64,000 bases of DNA, from contig CANOFW010000003.1 of assembly GCA_947565425.1 (NCBI GenBank), positions 62,001 to 126,000 on the forward strand, in the 5' to 3' direction. Below are positions 49,882 to 59,269 of the stretch, piece by piece (within the stretch, counting starts at the first letter, position 1; every line of letters starts with the position of its first letter). The DNA is from an uncultured Lachnospiraceae bacterium. GTDB lineage: Bacteria > Bacillota > Clostridia > Lachnospirales > Lachnospiraceae. A program made the translations under genes and the position numbers. Under the pieces are notes generated by a model, which had not been told where the DNA came from, did not search any database, and saw only the letters and a program-made list of their open reading frames with translations.

Positions 49882-52200
49882 ATGGCAATTAGAGTATCAG
49901 GTCTTGCATCCGGTTTGGACACCGATTCCATTGTCCAGGAGTTGGTTTCCGCTTATAGCAAGAAGAAGGATAAGCATGTGAAGGCGCAGACCAAATTGGA
50001 ATGGAAGATGGACGCCTGGAAGGAACTGAATAAGAAAGTGAAAAGCCTTTATTCGAGACTGGGCAACATGAAGTTGAGTACTTATTATAACAAGAAAACA
50101 ACTACGATCTCAGATAGCACGAAAGCGACAGTTACCGCCAGCAACAGTGCGATGAATGGGACGCAGACGCTGAAGATTAATGCAGTTGCAGCAACGGGTT
50201 TTCTTACTGGCGGCCAAATCAAGGATGGTGTCACGGCAAGCTCGACGTTAAAGGACATTGGCCTTGCGGACGGTGATAAGGGAAGCATTGCAGTTAAGAC
50301 AAAGAAAGGCACGGTCAACATTGATATTAGCTCAGACATGAAGGTATCAGAGTTTGTGAATAAGCTCAAAGATGCCGGCGTGTCTGCTAATTACGATTCT
50401 ACTTATAACCGAATTTACATTACGGCGAAGGATAGTGGTGAGACGAATGACTTCGCGTTGACGGCGACAGATGAGAATGGTCTTAAAGCGCTCAAGGGAT
50501 TGGGGCTCTATGTCGATTCCCAGGCCAATAAGGAAGCGTATAAGCAGTGGAATAAGTATGGCGTAGATAAGGATGGCAATCCGACCACAGACCCGGCGAA
50601 GCTGAAAGAAAATTTTGAAAACATTTTAAATACGATTGATAAATATCAGGGCGATGGAGCCGGCAGCATCAAAGAATTACAGGATAAGAACGCCGGTTTG
50701 AAGACGGATATAGCGAATCTTCAGGCGGACCGCAATTATGCAATTGCCTTTATGTCCCTCAAAGGCGCGCTTGCTGTCAAGGACGATGCCGGTGCAGAGA
50801 AATTGACAGCGGCAGAGCAGGCCGAGATGGAGGCAATGCTTAAGAAGACGGATGCCGAGCTCAAAGATGATAATGAGACAGACCGTTTCAATGAACTGAA
50901 AGAAAAGCTTGGCTATAGTGATAAAGATTTTGCACAGCTCAGGACCAATGCAAGGGCAGTTGCCAATTTTGAAGCAGACTCCGAGAATGCTCAGGTAGTG
51001 TCAGAGATTGATACAGCTTTCAAAGATCCAGATAGCACAGCCAAATTACAGGAGTGGGTTAATAAGAATGCGGATGATATTAAGGACTTATCGAACCAAA
51101 TGCAGGCGAACAATGAGTCGATTGAAGAGAAGAAAGCATATATCAAGGACAATGCTCTTTTGACGTCTTCTGCTCCAGCGGCGAAATTGACGGAAGAGCA
51201 GTTAAAGACCATGACCGAAGCCGAGATTGCAGCGTTTAAGGCGCAGGACAACGAAAAGCGTGCACAGACCTTAACAGACAAATATCAGTATATACAGAAT
51301 ATTAAGAATGATACCGGTTCTTTCACGGCTGACGCAGTCAGGGTCAACGGCTCGAATGCTGAGATTGAGCTGAATGGCGTGAAGTATAAATCTGAAAGTA
51401 ATAATATTAGCGTAAATGGTATTACGATTACTGCTTTACAGACCACAGCAAAAGGCGCGACGCCGGATCAGGATGAAGTTCTTACGATTACAACTCAGGC
51501 AGACGTGCAAGGAATCTATGATAGTATCAAGGATTTCCTCAAAGAATACAATGCATTGATCAAAGAGATGGATGAACTTTATAATGCGGATTCGTCGAAG
51601 GGTTACGAGCCTCTGACAGATGAAGAGAAAGAGTCAATGGGCGATAAAGAGATTGAGAAGTGGGAGGAGAAGATTAAAAAATCTATCCTCAGAAGGGACG
51701 ACAATCTCTCTAGCGTCATGAACATGATGACTACCGCTATGGCAAAGGGCTTTACGCTGAGCGACGGCAAGACATACAGTTTGTCAAGCTTTGGCATCCA
51801 TACGCAGGGTTATCTTGACGCTGCTGAGAATGAAGGTTATCTGCTTCATATCGACGGAGACAGCGAGGATGAAGTTACTGCAGGTAAGAGCGACAGACTG
51901 CTTGCTGCTATTCAGAAAGATCCTGACATGGTACAGGAATTCTTCCAGAAATTGTCTGATAATCTCTGGACGAAGCTGGACAAGAAGATGAAGAGTACTA
52001 CCATGAACAGCAAGTATAGCATTTACAATGACAAGAAGATGCAGAGAGATTACGATGACTACACGAAGACTATTAAGAAATGGGAAGAGAAAGTCACCGC
52101 AATGGAGGATTACTACTATAAGAAATTTACTGCAATGGAGAAGGCACTTGCTACTTTGCAGAACAGTACCAGTGCATTAAGCGGCTTATTAGGTTCCTGA
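49882..52200 (+). CDS. fliD: Flagellar filament cap FliD
   Basis: Caps the filament and folds incoming flagellin. It has 772 residues. The N-terminus IRVSGLASGLDTDSIVQELV is diagnostic, and the C-terminus has coiled-coil helices with the ending YYKKFTAMEKALATLQNSTS. A long central coiled-coil insert (about 225-480, Glu/Lys/Asp-rich) enlarges it. GGAGGAATT lies upstream. Confidence 0.95.
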   Translation: MAIRVSGLASGLDTDSIVQELVSAYSKKKDKHVKAQTKLEWKMDAWKELNKKVKSLYSRLGNMKLSTYYNKKTTTISDSTKATVTASNSAMNGTQTLKINAVAATGFLTGGQIKDGVTASSTLKDIGLADGDKGSIAVKTKKGTVNIDISSDMKVSEFVNKLKDAGVSANYDSTYNRIYITAKDSGETNDFALTATDENGLKALKGLGLYVDSQANKEAYKQWNKYGVDKDGNPTTDPAKLKENFENILNTIDKYQGDGAGSIKELQDKNAGLKTDIANLQADRNYAIAFMSLKGALAVKDDAGAEKLTAAEQAEMEAMLKKTDAELKDDNETDRFNELKEKLGYSDKDFAQLRTNARAVANFEADSENAQVVSEIDTAFKDPDSTAKLQEWVNKNADDIKDLSNQMQANNESIEEKKAYIKDNALLTSSAPAAKLTEEQLKTMTEAEIAAFKAQDNEKRAQTLTDKYQYIQNIKNDTGSFTADAVRVNGSNAEIELNGVKYKSESNNISVNGITITALQTTAKGATPDQDEVLTITTQADVQGIYDSIKDFLKEYNALIKEMDELYNADSSKGYEPLTDEEKESMGDKEIEKWEEKIKKSILRRDDNLSSVMNMMTTAMAKGFTLSDGKTYSLSSFGIHTQGYLDAAENEGYLLHIDGDSEDEVTAGKSDRLLAAIQKDPDMVQEFFQKLSDNLWTKLDKKMKSTTMNSKYSIYNDKKMQRDYDDYTKTIKKWEEKVTAMEDYYYKKFTAMEKALATLQNSTSALSGLLGS

Positions 52201-52272
52201 TAAGCATGAGCAGCAGATGTCCGGGCAGATTTCCGGGCATCTGTGAAATGTTATTTCAAGGAGGAAATAAAA

Positions 52273-52647
52273 ATGATTGCCAACCAGGGTTACGCAGCTT
52301 ACAACAAGAATAAAATTATGACAGCATCCCCCGGAGAACTTACTTTGATGTTGTACGAAGGAGCGATTAAGTTCTGTAATATTGCGATTGTTGCTGTTGA
52401 GCAGGGAAATGTTCAGAAAGCGCATGAGAATATTGTCAAGGTAGAGAATATCATAGAGGAGTTTCGGGCAACCCTGAATCACAAGTATCCGGTAGCGGAA
52501 GATTTTGAGAATGTCTATGTGTATATATATGACAGGCTTGTCGAAGCGAATATTAAAAAGGATAAAGAAATTTTAGAGGAGGTGCTCACGCATCTCCGTA
52601 CGATGCGTGATACTTGGAAAGAGGTCATGCAGAGAGCGAAGGAGTAA
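52273..52647 (+). CDS. fliS: Flagellin export chaperone FliS
   Basis: Binds the C-terminus of flagellin and keeps it unfolded until export. It has 124 residues. MIANQGYAAYNKNKIMTASP and ELTLMLYEGAIKFCNIA are FliS signatures. ATG 52273 follows AAGGAGGAAATAAAA. Confidence 0.95.
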   Translation: MIANQGYAAYNKNKIMTASPGELTLMLYEGAIKFCNIAIVAVEQGNVQKAHENIVKVENIIEEFRATLNHKYPVAEDFENVYVYIYDRLVEANIKKDKEILEEVLTHLRTMRDTWKEVMQRAKE

Positions 52648-52690
52648 GCGCGACCAATTTGAAGGGGACTGGCGCACTAACAGCTATGAT

Positions 52691-52819
52691 TCGTTCAAAC
52701 GGTTTTCATTGGGAAGCAATGCCTGACATGCACAAAAATTATCTTGGGAAGCTAGCTTCCCAGAATAATTTTTGTGCATGTCAGGCATTGCCTTATAAGT
52801 GGCAAGAGCTTTTGAACGA
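52691..52819. repeat. Long near-perfect palindrome after fliS
   Basis: A 76-bp palindrome at 52716-52791 with 38-base arms matching at 36 positions, centred at 52753/52754 (GCTAGC). An outer pair, TCGTTCAAA (52691-52699) and TTTGAACGA (52811-52819), is centred almost on the same point. No T-run follows, so it is not a standard terminator. It could be a palindromic mobile element, a cruciform, or a very stable RNA hairpin closing the fliD-fliS transcript. Open frames through it are by-products. Confidence 0.85.
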
Positions 52820-52877
52820 GTAAATAAGTAGTGTGACAGCTCCTTTTTCATTCTATTATTATATTAAAGGAGGTAAT

Positions 52878-53357
52878 ATGCAGGATAAAGAATATATAGC
52901 GGTGCTCATTCAAAGTCTGGAGAAAAAGAGTGAATTATTAGATAAGATTATCGCAAAGAACAAAGAGCAGAAGATCTTGTTTACAGAGGAAGGTTCTGAT
53001 CCGGACAGACTGGAAGAAAATATGCAGGAAAAAAGTGGGTTGGTGGATCAGCTCAACGAGCTGGATGCTGGATTCCAGCAGATTTATGATAGGGTCAAAT
53101 CAGCGTTACAGGGGAACAAGGAATCTTATAAAGAAGAGATTCGTAGGATGCAGAAGTTAATTACAGAGATTACAGAGAAGAGCACTACTGTACAGGCGCA
53201 GGAAAAAAGAAACTATGAACTTGCGGGGAAGAAATTTGCTTCGGTGAAAAAGGGAATACGTAAGGCTCGCACCAGCACTAGAGCGGCAAGCCAATATTAC
53301 AAGAGTATGGCGAATCTTAATGTTGTGGATGCACAGTATATGGATAAAAAAAATTAA
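52878..53357 (+). CDS. Putative FliT/FlgN-like flagellar chaperone
   Basis: 159 residues, entirely helical with a coiled-coil middle (IQSLEKKSELLDKIIAKNKE, EENMQEKSGLVDQLNELDAG). The layout resembles FlgN-type chaperones, and its position after fliS is where fliT is usual. No decisive motif. ATG 52878 follows AAAGGAGGTAAT. It may be cotranscribed with fliS across the palindrome or have its own promoter. Confidence 0.65.
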   Translation: MQDKEYIAVLIQSLEKKSELLDKIIAKNKEQKILFTEEGSDPDRLEENMQEKSGLVDQLNELDAGFQQIYDRVKSALQGNKESYKEEIRRMQKLITEITEKSTTVQAQEKRNYELAGKKFASVKKGIRKARTSTRAASQYYKSMANLNVVDAQYMDKKN

Positions 53358-53454
53358 AGGAATCTGCCTGGTAATTTTTGCGATGGTAATATAATGTAAA
53401 ATTTTATAAGGTTTTTGGACAATAAAAATATTTTAAAAAATTTAAAATTAGGTG

Positions 53455-53481
53455 TAAAGTATCAAAGAAAGTCTCCGATAT
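53455..53481 (+). promoter_or_regulatory. Sigma-28 promoter of the main flagellin
   Basis: TAAA (53455-53458), 15 bases, TCCGATAT (53474-53481). The leader from here to the ATG is about 130 bases. Confidence 0.9.
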
Positions 53482-53576
53482 ATGTTACAAGTAAAGAAAA
53501 TAAATTACTTAAAACTTCAGTGATTGACTCTGACGGAGCGTACGGCCAGAAGAGAAGATCACAACCCAATTATCAA

Positions 53577-53609
53577 TGCAGCATGGAAGCTGCAGTACAT
53601 TCAAGGAGG
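53577..53609 (+). promoter_or_regulatory. Candidate CsrA sites in the flagellin leader
   Basis: TGCAGC (53577-53582) and GCTGCA (53589-53594) form a 6-bp hairpin with loop ATGGAA, presenting GGA in the loop. A second GGA lies in the ribosome binding site AAGGAGG (53603-53609). This mirrors the two-site layout of the Bacillus subtilis hag leader. fliW-csrA lies 4.5 kb upstream. Confidence 0.6.
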
Positions 53610-53617
53610 AATATATT

Positions 53618-54430
53618 ATGGTAGTACAACACAATCTTACAGCGATGAACGCAAACAGACAGTTAGGTATCACAACAAGCGCACAGGCTAAGTCAACTGA
53701 GAAATTATCATCTGGTTATAGAATCAACCGTGCAGGCGATGACGCTGCTGGATTATCTATTTCCGAGAAGATGAGAAGCCAGATCAGAGGCTTGAACAAA
53801 GCTTCTTCTAACGCTCAGGACGGCGTTTCCTTAATTCAGGTAGCTGAGGGTGCTCTGAATGAAGCTCATTCTATCTTACAGAGAATGAACGAGCTGGCTA
53901 CACAGGCAGCTAACGATACCAATACTAGTCTGGACAGAACTGCTATCCAGAACGAGATTGACCAGTTACAGTCTGAGATCACAAGAATCCAGTCTACAAC
54001 ACAGTTCAACTCCATGAACTTGTTAGATGGCTCCTTCACAGGCAAGAACCTTCAGGTTGGTTCCTTATCTGGACAGAAGATCGGCATCAACATCAGCAAC
54101 ATGGACGCTGCTTCCTTAGGTGTAACAGGATTGAGCGTAAGCTCTTACTCAAGTGCTGGTTCCGCTATGAATGCTATCCAGAGCGCTATCAACAAAGTAT
54201 CTGATCAGAGATCCTTACTTGGTGCTCTTCAGAACAGATTAGAGCATACAATCTCTAACTTGGATAACATCTCTGAGAATACATCTGCTGCTGAGTCCCG
54301 TATCCGTGACGTTGATATGGCAGAAGAGATGGTTGAGTACAGCAAGAACAACATTCTTGCACAGGCTGGACAGTCTATGCTTGCACAGGCTAATCAGTCT
54401 AACCAGGGCGTATTGTCCTTACTTGGCTAA
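53618..54430 (+). CDS. fliC: Main flagellin
   Basis: Filament subunit of 270 residues, mostly the conserved D0/D1 helices with a short variable region (about 150-185). N-terminus MVVQHNLTAMNANRQLGITT then EKLSSGYRINRAGDDAAGLS; C-terminus ALQNRLEHTISNLDN and SNQGVLSLLG. Codon use is strongly biased, as expected for a very abundant protein. ATG 53618 follows AAGGAGGA. Flanked by sigma-28 promoter and terminator. Confidence 0.97.
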   Translation: MVVQHNLTAMNANRQLGITTSAQAKSTEKLSSGYRINRAGDDAAGLSISEKMRSQIRGLNKASSNAQDGVSLIQVAEGALNEAHSILQRMNELATQAANDTNTSLDRTAIQNEIDQLQSEITRIQSTTQFNSMNLLDGSFTGKNLQVGSLSGQKIGINISNMDAASLGVTGLSVSSYSSAGSAMNAIQSAINKVSDQRSLLGALQNRLEHTISNLDNISENTSAAESRIRDVDMAEEMVEYSKNNILAQAGQSMLAQANQSNQGVLSLLG

Positions 54431-54449
54431 TCTAATTAGTGACTATCAT

Positions 54450-54483
54450 AAAATGAGACCGGTTTTGCCGGTCTCATTTTTTT
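54450..54483. terminator. Bidirectional terminator between flagellin and GT genes
   Basis: AAAATGAGACCGG (54450-54462) pairs with CCGGTCTCATTTT (54468-54480), 13 bp, then TTT. It serves the flagellin on the plus strand and the minus-strand glycosyltransferase operon, whose last gene stops at 54484. Confidence 0.92.
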
Positions 54484-55653
54484 CTACAGCTCAGTAATGC
54501 GTAGCATTTCTCGAAAACATTTCTCAAAACTATGATTTTCCCGTACCTTACGGTGTCCGTTCTCAGCAATTTCCTTTCGCTCTTTGTCGTGAGAGAGATA
54601 ATACTCAATTTTATTCAGTAAATCTTCGGTATCATTGTAATAGACAAAATCTTCGTCCGGGACAAAGTAATCCAAGAAGTCTGCCTGGAAATTCGTGAGC
54701 AGAAAGCCACCGGCGCCCATAATGTCCATTGCTCGTAAGGGAATGCCGGATTGAATACTCTTTAAGGTGATATTAAGATTAATCTTGCTGTTGGCAAAGA
54801 CGTAAGGCATTTCGGCGTAATAGTCTGTAGCGCCCATATTGTGTACATGAGGAATCTTTGTCTCTTTGTTCAGCGTAAAAAGCTTGAGTTGCTCTGGGAA
54901 ACGCGCTCCAATGGCGGTCAATAAACGGATGCGCTCTAAGGAGGTTACTTTACGTCCCAGGTAATAATTTGCATAAATGTACTGTGGAGTTTCTACACCG
55001 TATCTATCATTTGCATAAGGGGACACTCGGAGCATTTCAGCCAGAATTTTGTCGTTTAGCACTTCTTCCAGGAAATTATAGCCATAAATTTTCAACTGTG
55101 CTTCCATCACTGCATCCAGATAACCTCTGGTATAATCGTTGACGTTGGCGAGACGCTCGTAGAAATTGTGCGCCTCATTGTACAAGGCGCCCACGAATGA
55201 GATATCACAAGTGCACTTGGTGCGGTCAAACTCCTTTTTGGCAAGGAAATCAATGATGGTGGCATTGACTGGAAGCGGCGTATAGTATACAGTGCGAATG
55301 CCCATATTCTGCAATTTCAGGTATTCCTGTTTATCGAAGAGGAATACATGGTTGGTGGGATAAATGATAGTGTAGGAATACAGAGCAACATAGGGGCTGT
55401 CATACACTAGGGCAAGATACGGAATATCATTCCTTTTACAACCCTCGGCTACGACTGGATAGAAATTAAAGGAAAAGCAGAACTTGAAGTTTTTATCGCG
55501 CACAGCATTATCAAATGAGTTATCAAAATCGGCGCTCAATCGTTCCTGATAATCCTTATGTGAAAACATGGTAAGCTTATAGCCCATTTGTTCTAATGTG
55601 AAGATGGCGTCCACTTTACCGAAACATGCCCAATCTATAAATAAAACATTCAT
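54484..55653 (-). CDS. CgeB-like glycosyltransferase, paralogue 3
   Basis: 389 residues. The N-terminal half is DUF3880-like (NVLFIDWACFGKVDAIFTLE, YDSPYVALYSYT). The C-terminal half is a GT-B transferase half of the CgeB type (MGAGGFLLTNFQADFLDYFV, then SHDKERKEIAENGHRKV). Related to the next two genes. It is third in a minus-strand operon next to the flagellin gene, so flagellin glycosylation is the likely job. Sugar and acceptor unknown. Confidence 0.85.
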   Translation of the reverse strand: MNVLFIDWACFGKVDAIFTLEQMGYKLTMFSHKDYQERLSADFDNSFDNAVRDKNFKFCFSFNFYPVVAEGCKRNDIPYLALVYDSPYVALYSYTIIYPTNHVFLFDKQEYLKLQNMGIRTVYYTPLPVNATIIDFLAKKEFDRTKCTCDISFVGALYNEAHNFYERLANVNDYTRGYLDAVMEAQLKIYGYNFLEEVLNDKILAEMLRVSPYANDRYGVETPQYIYANYYLGRKVTSLERIRLLTAIGARFPEQLKLFTLNKETKIPHVHNMGATDYYAEMPYVFANSKINLNITLKSIQSGIPLRAMDIMGAGGFLLTNFQADFLDYFVPDEDFVYYNDTEDLLNKIEYYLSHDKERKEIAENGHRKVRENHSFEKCFREMLRITEL

Positions 55654-55713
55654 TAAAAAATCCTCCTGAAAATTTTCTCATATTGTGCAAATGTAACTAT
55701 AAAATAAGCGGGT

Positions 55714-56904
55714 TTATGGCTTTCCTTGTTTGCCAAAAGCAACCTCCATCATCTGCGCAAGACGAATAGGATATGTGTGGTAGTCCTTCACGCGTGCAAA
55801 ACCGTTCTCAGCAATTTCTCTGCGCTCGGTCTCATGGCGGAGAAAATAATCTGCCTTTTCCACGAGATCGTCAAGATTTTCGTAGTATATCAAATCTTCG
55901 CCTGGCACAAAAAAATCCGTCAGTTCTGGCTGAAAATTTGTCAGCACAAATCCACCGCATCCCAGAATATCAAAAATTCTCAAGGGCAGACCGCTGCGAA
56001 TGGGTTTGGAGGTAATATTCAAGTTAATCTTGCTGTTCTGGAAGATAATAGGCATTTCTTCCAGGGTCTTTGCCAACCCGCGGTTGTGAATCTGAGGAAG
56101 GTGAGAAGTATCGCTTGCAGTGTAGAGGTCAACGGAAAAACGGGTAGATAACAATTCCATCACCCGCAATCGTTCCATAGCGGAAATTTTATTTCCAATG
56201 TATAATTCTGACATTGTTTTGCGGTCTGTCAGATAGGAGTCAAAAGGATACTGAAAAAAGCCTGGCAGGTGCGTTTTAAATTCCTCGACAATCTCATCTG
56301 TCAGCATATCTTCTACGATATAGCCGCCGTAAATCCGAAGCTGAGCTTCCATCAACCCATCCAGATAACCGGAAAGGTAAGCCGGCGCGTCGGTAAGTCT
56401 GTCATAAGGGCACTTTTCCGTATATAGAGAACCAACAAAGGAAATATCGGAGGTAAATTTCTTGCGTACAGCGGCAGAAGCGGATCGTACACAGCGCTGC
56501 TTCTGTTTGACGTTGGCGGCGAGAGGCAGGTGAAATACATGTCCGGGGTTAAGAGGAGATATTTCCTCATATTGTGCCCGGTCAAAAAGGAAAATGAGGT
56601 TGTAGGGATTTGCAATCGAAGTTGCAAATAATTCCATTACCGGCGAATCTACAGTCCAACAGAGGTAAGGCAGTTTAAAAATCTTGCAGACTTCGCTCAG
56701 AAATGGAAAAAAGTTAATGCTGAACACAAAATCTACCGGGTGTTCCAATAGTGCATTGCTGACAATTTGTATCGACTCCTGAGGGGTTAAAGATTTGTTC
56801 GTGATTTCTGTGGTAATTTCTTGTATGGTATGTCCCAACTCCTGAAAGCCATCCATAACATCTGGCTCACAAATACTTCCATAACGGTAAAATAGCAGCT
56901 TCAT
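55714..56904 (-). CDS. CgeB-like glycosyltransferase, paralogue 2
   Basis: 396 residues with the same two-part plan: an N-terminal DUF3880-like part (LLFYRYGSICEPDVMDGFQE, WTVDSPVMELFATS) and a C-terminal GT-B part (ILGCGGFVLTNFQPELTDFF, HETERREIAENGFARVKDYH). Its ATG overlaps the TGA of paralogue 1 by four bases (ATGA), so translation is coupled. Confidence 0.85.
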   Translation of the reverse strand: MKLLFYRYGSICEPDVMDGFQELGHTIQEITTEITNKSLTPQESIQIVSNALLEHPVDFVFSINFFPFLSEVCKIFKLPYLCWTVDSPVMELFATSIANPYNLIFLFDRAQYEEISPLNPGHVFHLPLAANVKQKQRCVRSASAAVRKKFTSDISFVGSLYTEKCPYDRLTDAPAYLSGYLDGLMEAQLRIYGGYIVEDMLTDEIVEEFKTHLPGFFQYPFDSYLTDRKTMSELYIGNKISAMERLRVMELLSTRFSVDLYTASDTSHLPQIHNRGLAKTLEEMPIIFQNSKINLNITSKPIRSGLPLRIFDILGCGGFVLTNFQPELTDFFVPGEDLIYYENLDDLVEKADYFLRHETERREIAENGFARVKDYHTYPIRLAQMMEVAFGKQGKP

Positions 56905-58070
56905 ATGGAATCCTCCTTCACTTTCTGTAAAATAAGCTTTAATTGATGTGTGTAGGAGAAATTGTCCCGTACTTTTATATAGCCGTTCATGGCGATTCGC
57001 AGTCGTTCTTCTTCGTGAGATAGATAATACGCCGTTTTCTCCATTAGCTCGTCCAAGTCGCGAAAGACTTCAATTTCCTTGCCAATTTCAAAGTATTCTT
57101 CAATTTCTTGCTGGTAGTTTGTTAATACAAAGCCGCCGGAACCCATAATATCCAGAATGCGTTGGGGCATGCCGGTCTCAATGGAGGGCAGCGTAATGTT
57201 GAGGTTAATCTTGCTGAGATAAAATATTTTATTCATTGCCGTATAGTAGTCGACACCTTGATGCACCTGTACATTGCGGATATAGGCGCAGCTACTTCTC
57301 GTATATAAGTCAACGGTATATTTTTCGGCGAGGGTGTTCAGCACAGTAATCCGATCCATCTCAGCGAGCTTGCGGGACAAAAGTAGAAGTCCCATGTATA
57401 AATCAAAGTCCATTTTCTGCCGATTCCAGGCGTTTGCGCCAAAGGTCTGCGTCATGAAGTCCATCGTTTTTTGTGATACTCTGGGCCAAGGTTTGACTGC
57501 GTGCCAATTACAGAGGTTGTGCAGAAGGTAAACTTTTAATTCTGCGGCGACATCTTCCGGAAAACGGGAGACAAAACTGTTGTAGGAATTATCCTCATAG
57601 AGATTGCCGATGAAAGAAATGTCACAAGTGAATGTTTCTTCGTCTTCAGGGCTGATGTTTAATGCGCCGGTGCGGGAAAGATTTACTCCCATGGGTAGAT
57701 AATACAGATGAGGAATATCCAGGGATTGTAAATGCTCATATTCCGCGCGGTCAAAAATAAAGAGATAATTACAAGGATTTTTCACTGCCGGATGGAAGAG
57801 TGAAACCAGAGGAGAGTCGTAGACCCAGCCAATATATGGAAAATGATATTTCTGGCACAAATCTGAAATTTCCGGTACAAAGAGGTAGGAAATCAGGCAG
57901 TTAAAATCGTGTTCAGATAAAAATTTATCTAACTTTTCAAACTCTTCTGCTACAGGTGCAAGAGGGTCAAATTCTGCGTACTCATAAAAGGCAACTTTTT
58001 CGCCCATTTCCAGCAATGCCCAGGGAATATCAAAGCTGGAGTTTTTTATGCGGATAAATAAAAAATGCAT
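56901..58070 (-). CDS. CgeB-like glycosyltransferase, paralogue 1
   Basis: 389 residues, first gene of the minus-strand operon. N-terminal DUF3880-like part (SFDIPWALLEMGEKVAFYEY, VYDSPLVSLFHPA) and C-terminal transferase part (DIMGSGGFVLTNYQQEIEEY). A TTGGAGG site precedes the ATG at 58070. A possible minus-strand promoter is CTGCAT (58133-58128), 17 bases, TATAAT (58110-58105), overlapping the divergent gene's leader. Confidence 0.85.
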   Translation of the reverse strand: MHFLFIRIKNSSFDIPWALLEMGEKVAFYEYAEFDPLAPVAEEFEKLDKFLSEHDFNCLISYLFVPEISDLCQKYHFPYIGWVYDSPLVSLFHPAVKNPCNYLFIFDRAEYEHLQSLDIPHLYYLPMGVNLSRTGALNISPEDEETFTCDISFIGNLYEDNSYNSFVSRFPEDVAAELKVYLLHNLCNWHAVKPWPRVSQKTMDFMTQTFGANAWNRQKMDFDLYMGLLLLSRKLAEMDRITVLNTLAEKYTVDLYTRSSCAYIRNVQVHQGVDYYTAMNKIFYLSKINLNITLPSIETGMPQRILDIMGSGGFVLTNYQQEIEEYFEIGKEIEVFRDLDELMEKTAYYLSHEEERLRIAMNGYIKVRDNFSYTHQLKLILQKVKEDSI

Positions 58071-58137
58071 AGCGTACCTCCAAGAAGTAGTGTATAATAA
58101 AGTTATTATAACACAATTTATAGGAAAATGCAGAGAA

Positions 58138-59181
58138 ATGAACGCAAAGAAAATGAAGAAAATATCAATGGTTGTTCCTTGTTTTAATTCAGCAAGCTAT
58201 TTGGAAGAATGTTTTGCTTCTATCAAAAATCAGACGATTGGCCTGGAAAATATACAGGTGATTTTTGTCGATGATGCCTCCACAGATAATACACTGGAAT
58301 GCCTAAGAGAATTTGCGAGGGCTTATCCGCAATCGGTGGAAGTTGTCTCTCTACCAGAGAACCGCAGGCAGGGCGGCGCCAGGAATGCAGGGCTTGCCAG
58401 AGCGGTTGGTGAATATGTCATGTTTCTCGATTCAGATGACTGGCTGGATGATAGCATGTGTGAGAAAACATATGGCAAAGCAGCAGAGTATCGTGTGGAT
58501 ATTTTGCAGTTTTGCTTTATTCATGTATATCGGCAAGGCAGTACAAAAGATTCTGCCAGCCGTTATGGTTTTCTGGACGGCACGTTGCCAGAGATAAGAA
58601 AAGGTATGTTGTTGGGCACGTTGTTTACTTTTGGTAGCCAGAATAAGCTTTACCGCACAAGTTTCCTCAGAGAACAGGAAGCAGTATTTCCGGAGGGCGT
58701 TGTCTATGAGGAACCATATTTTGTTTATCCGCTGCTGTTTGAAGCGGAACGCTTTTACAGTATGGAAGAAGGAGTGTATTATTACCGGCAAACAGAGCCG
58801 AGTACCACAGTAAAGCATATGAAGGAGAAAAATACGTTCTATAACCATCCATTTGTACAGTTGGAGTTGTTGAAAAAATTGATATCTCGGAAAAGGTATA
58901 TAGAAGAATATTACAGCGAGATAGAATTTCATTTTCTACATAGTTATTACATAGAAACGATATATTTTGCTGGGAAAGATAACAAGTATCTGGGAGCGGA
59001 TTATTTTCACAATATGCAAAGAACCATATTGGAGCTATTCCCGGAATATAAGAAGAATCCCTACTTGCAACTAAAATGTTTTGAAACGCTTGGTTGGATA
59101 CTGGCATCCCTGCAACGGGAGTTTACGCAGCAAGAGTTGGAATTATATTGTCAGGAAGTCGTGAAAACTCTTGATAGTTGA
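58138..59181 (+). CDS. Family 2 glycosyltransferase
   Basis: 347 residues with an N-terminal GT-A domain: SMVVPCFNSASYLEECFASI, the nucleotide-sugar motif VIFVDDASTDNTLE, then RQGGARNAGLARAVGEYVMF and the metal-binding LDSDDW. The C-terminal 140 residues are helical. First gene of the plus-strand glycan operon, divergent from the CgeB-like genes. ATG 58138 has only a weak ribosome binding site; the frame is open upstream but without one. Confidence 0.88.
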   Translation: MNAKKMKKISMVVPCFNSASYLEECFASIKNQTIGLENIQVIFVDDASTDNTLECLREFARAYPQSVEVVSLPENRRQGGARNAGLARAVGEYVMFLDSDDWLDDSMCEKTYGKAAEYRVDILQFCFIHVYRQGSTKDSASRYGFLDGTLPEIRKGMLLGTLFTFGSQNKLYRTSFLREQEAVFPEGVVYEEPYFVYPLLFEAERFYSMEEGVYYYRQTEPSTTVKHMKEKNTFYNHPFVQLELLKKLISRKRYIEEYYSEIEFHFLHSYYIETIYFAGKDNKYLGADYFHNMQRTILELFPEYKKNPYLQLKCFETLGWILASLQREFTQQELELYCQEVVKTLDS

Positions 59182-59269
59182 TGGTAGAGTGTATGCGCGG
59201 AATTTGGAAAAATGTAAGGCATAAAATAGGTAGTGCGAATTGCTATTTTTAGGAGAATAGAAGGGCAGG

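Noticed and set aside
52614-52823. 69-codon frame spanning the palindrome after fliS
   Set aside because: It runs through both palindrome arms and starts inside fliS; a by-product of the repeat.
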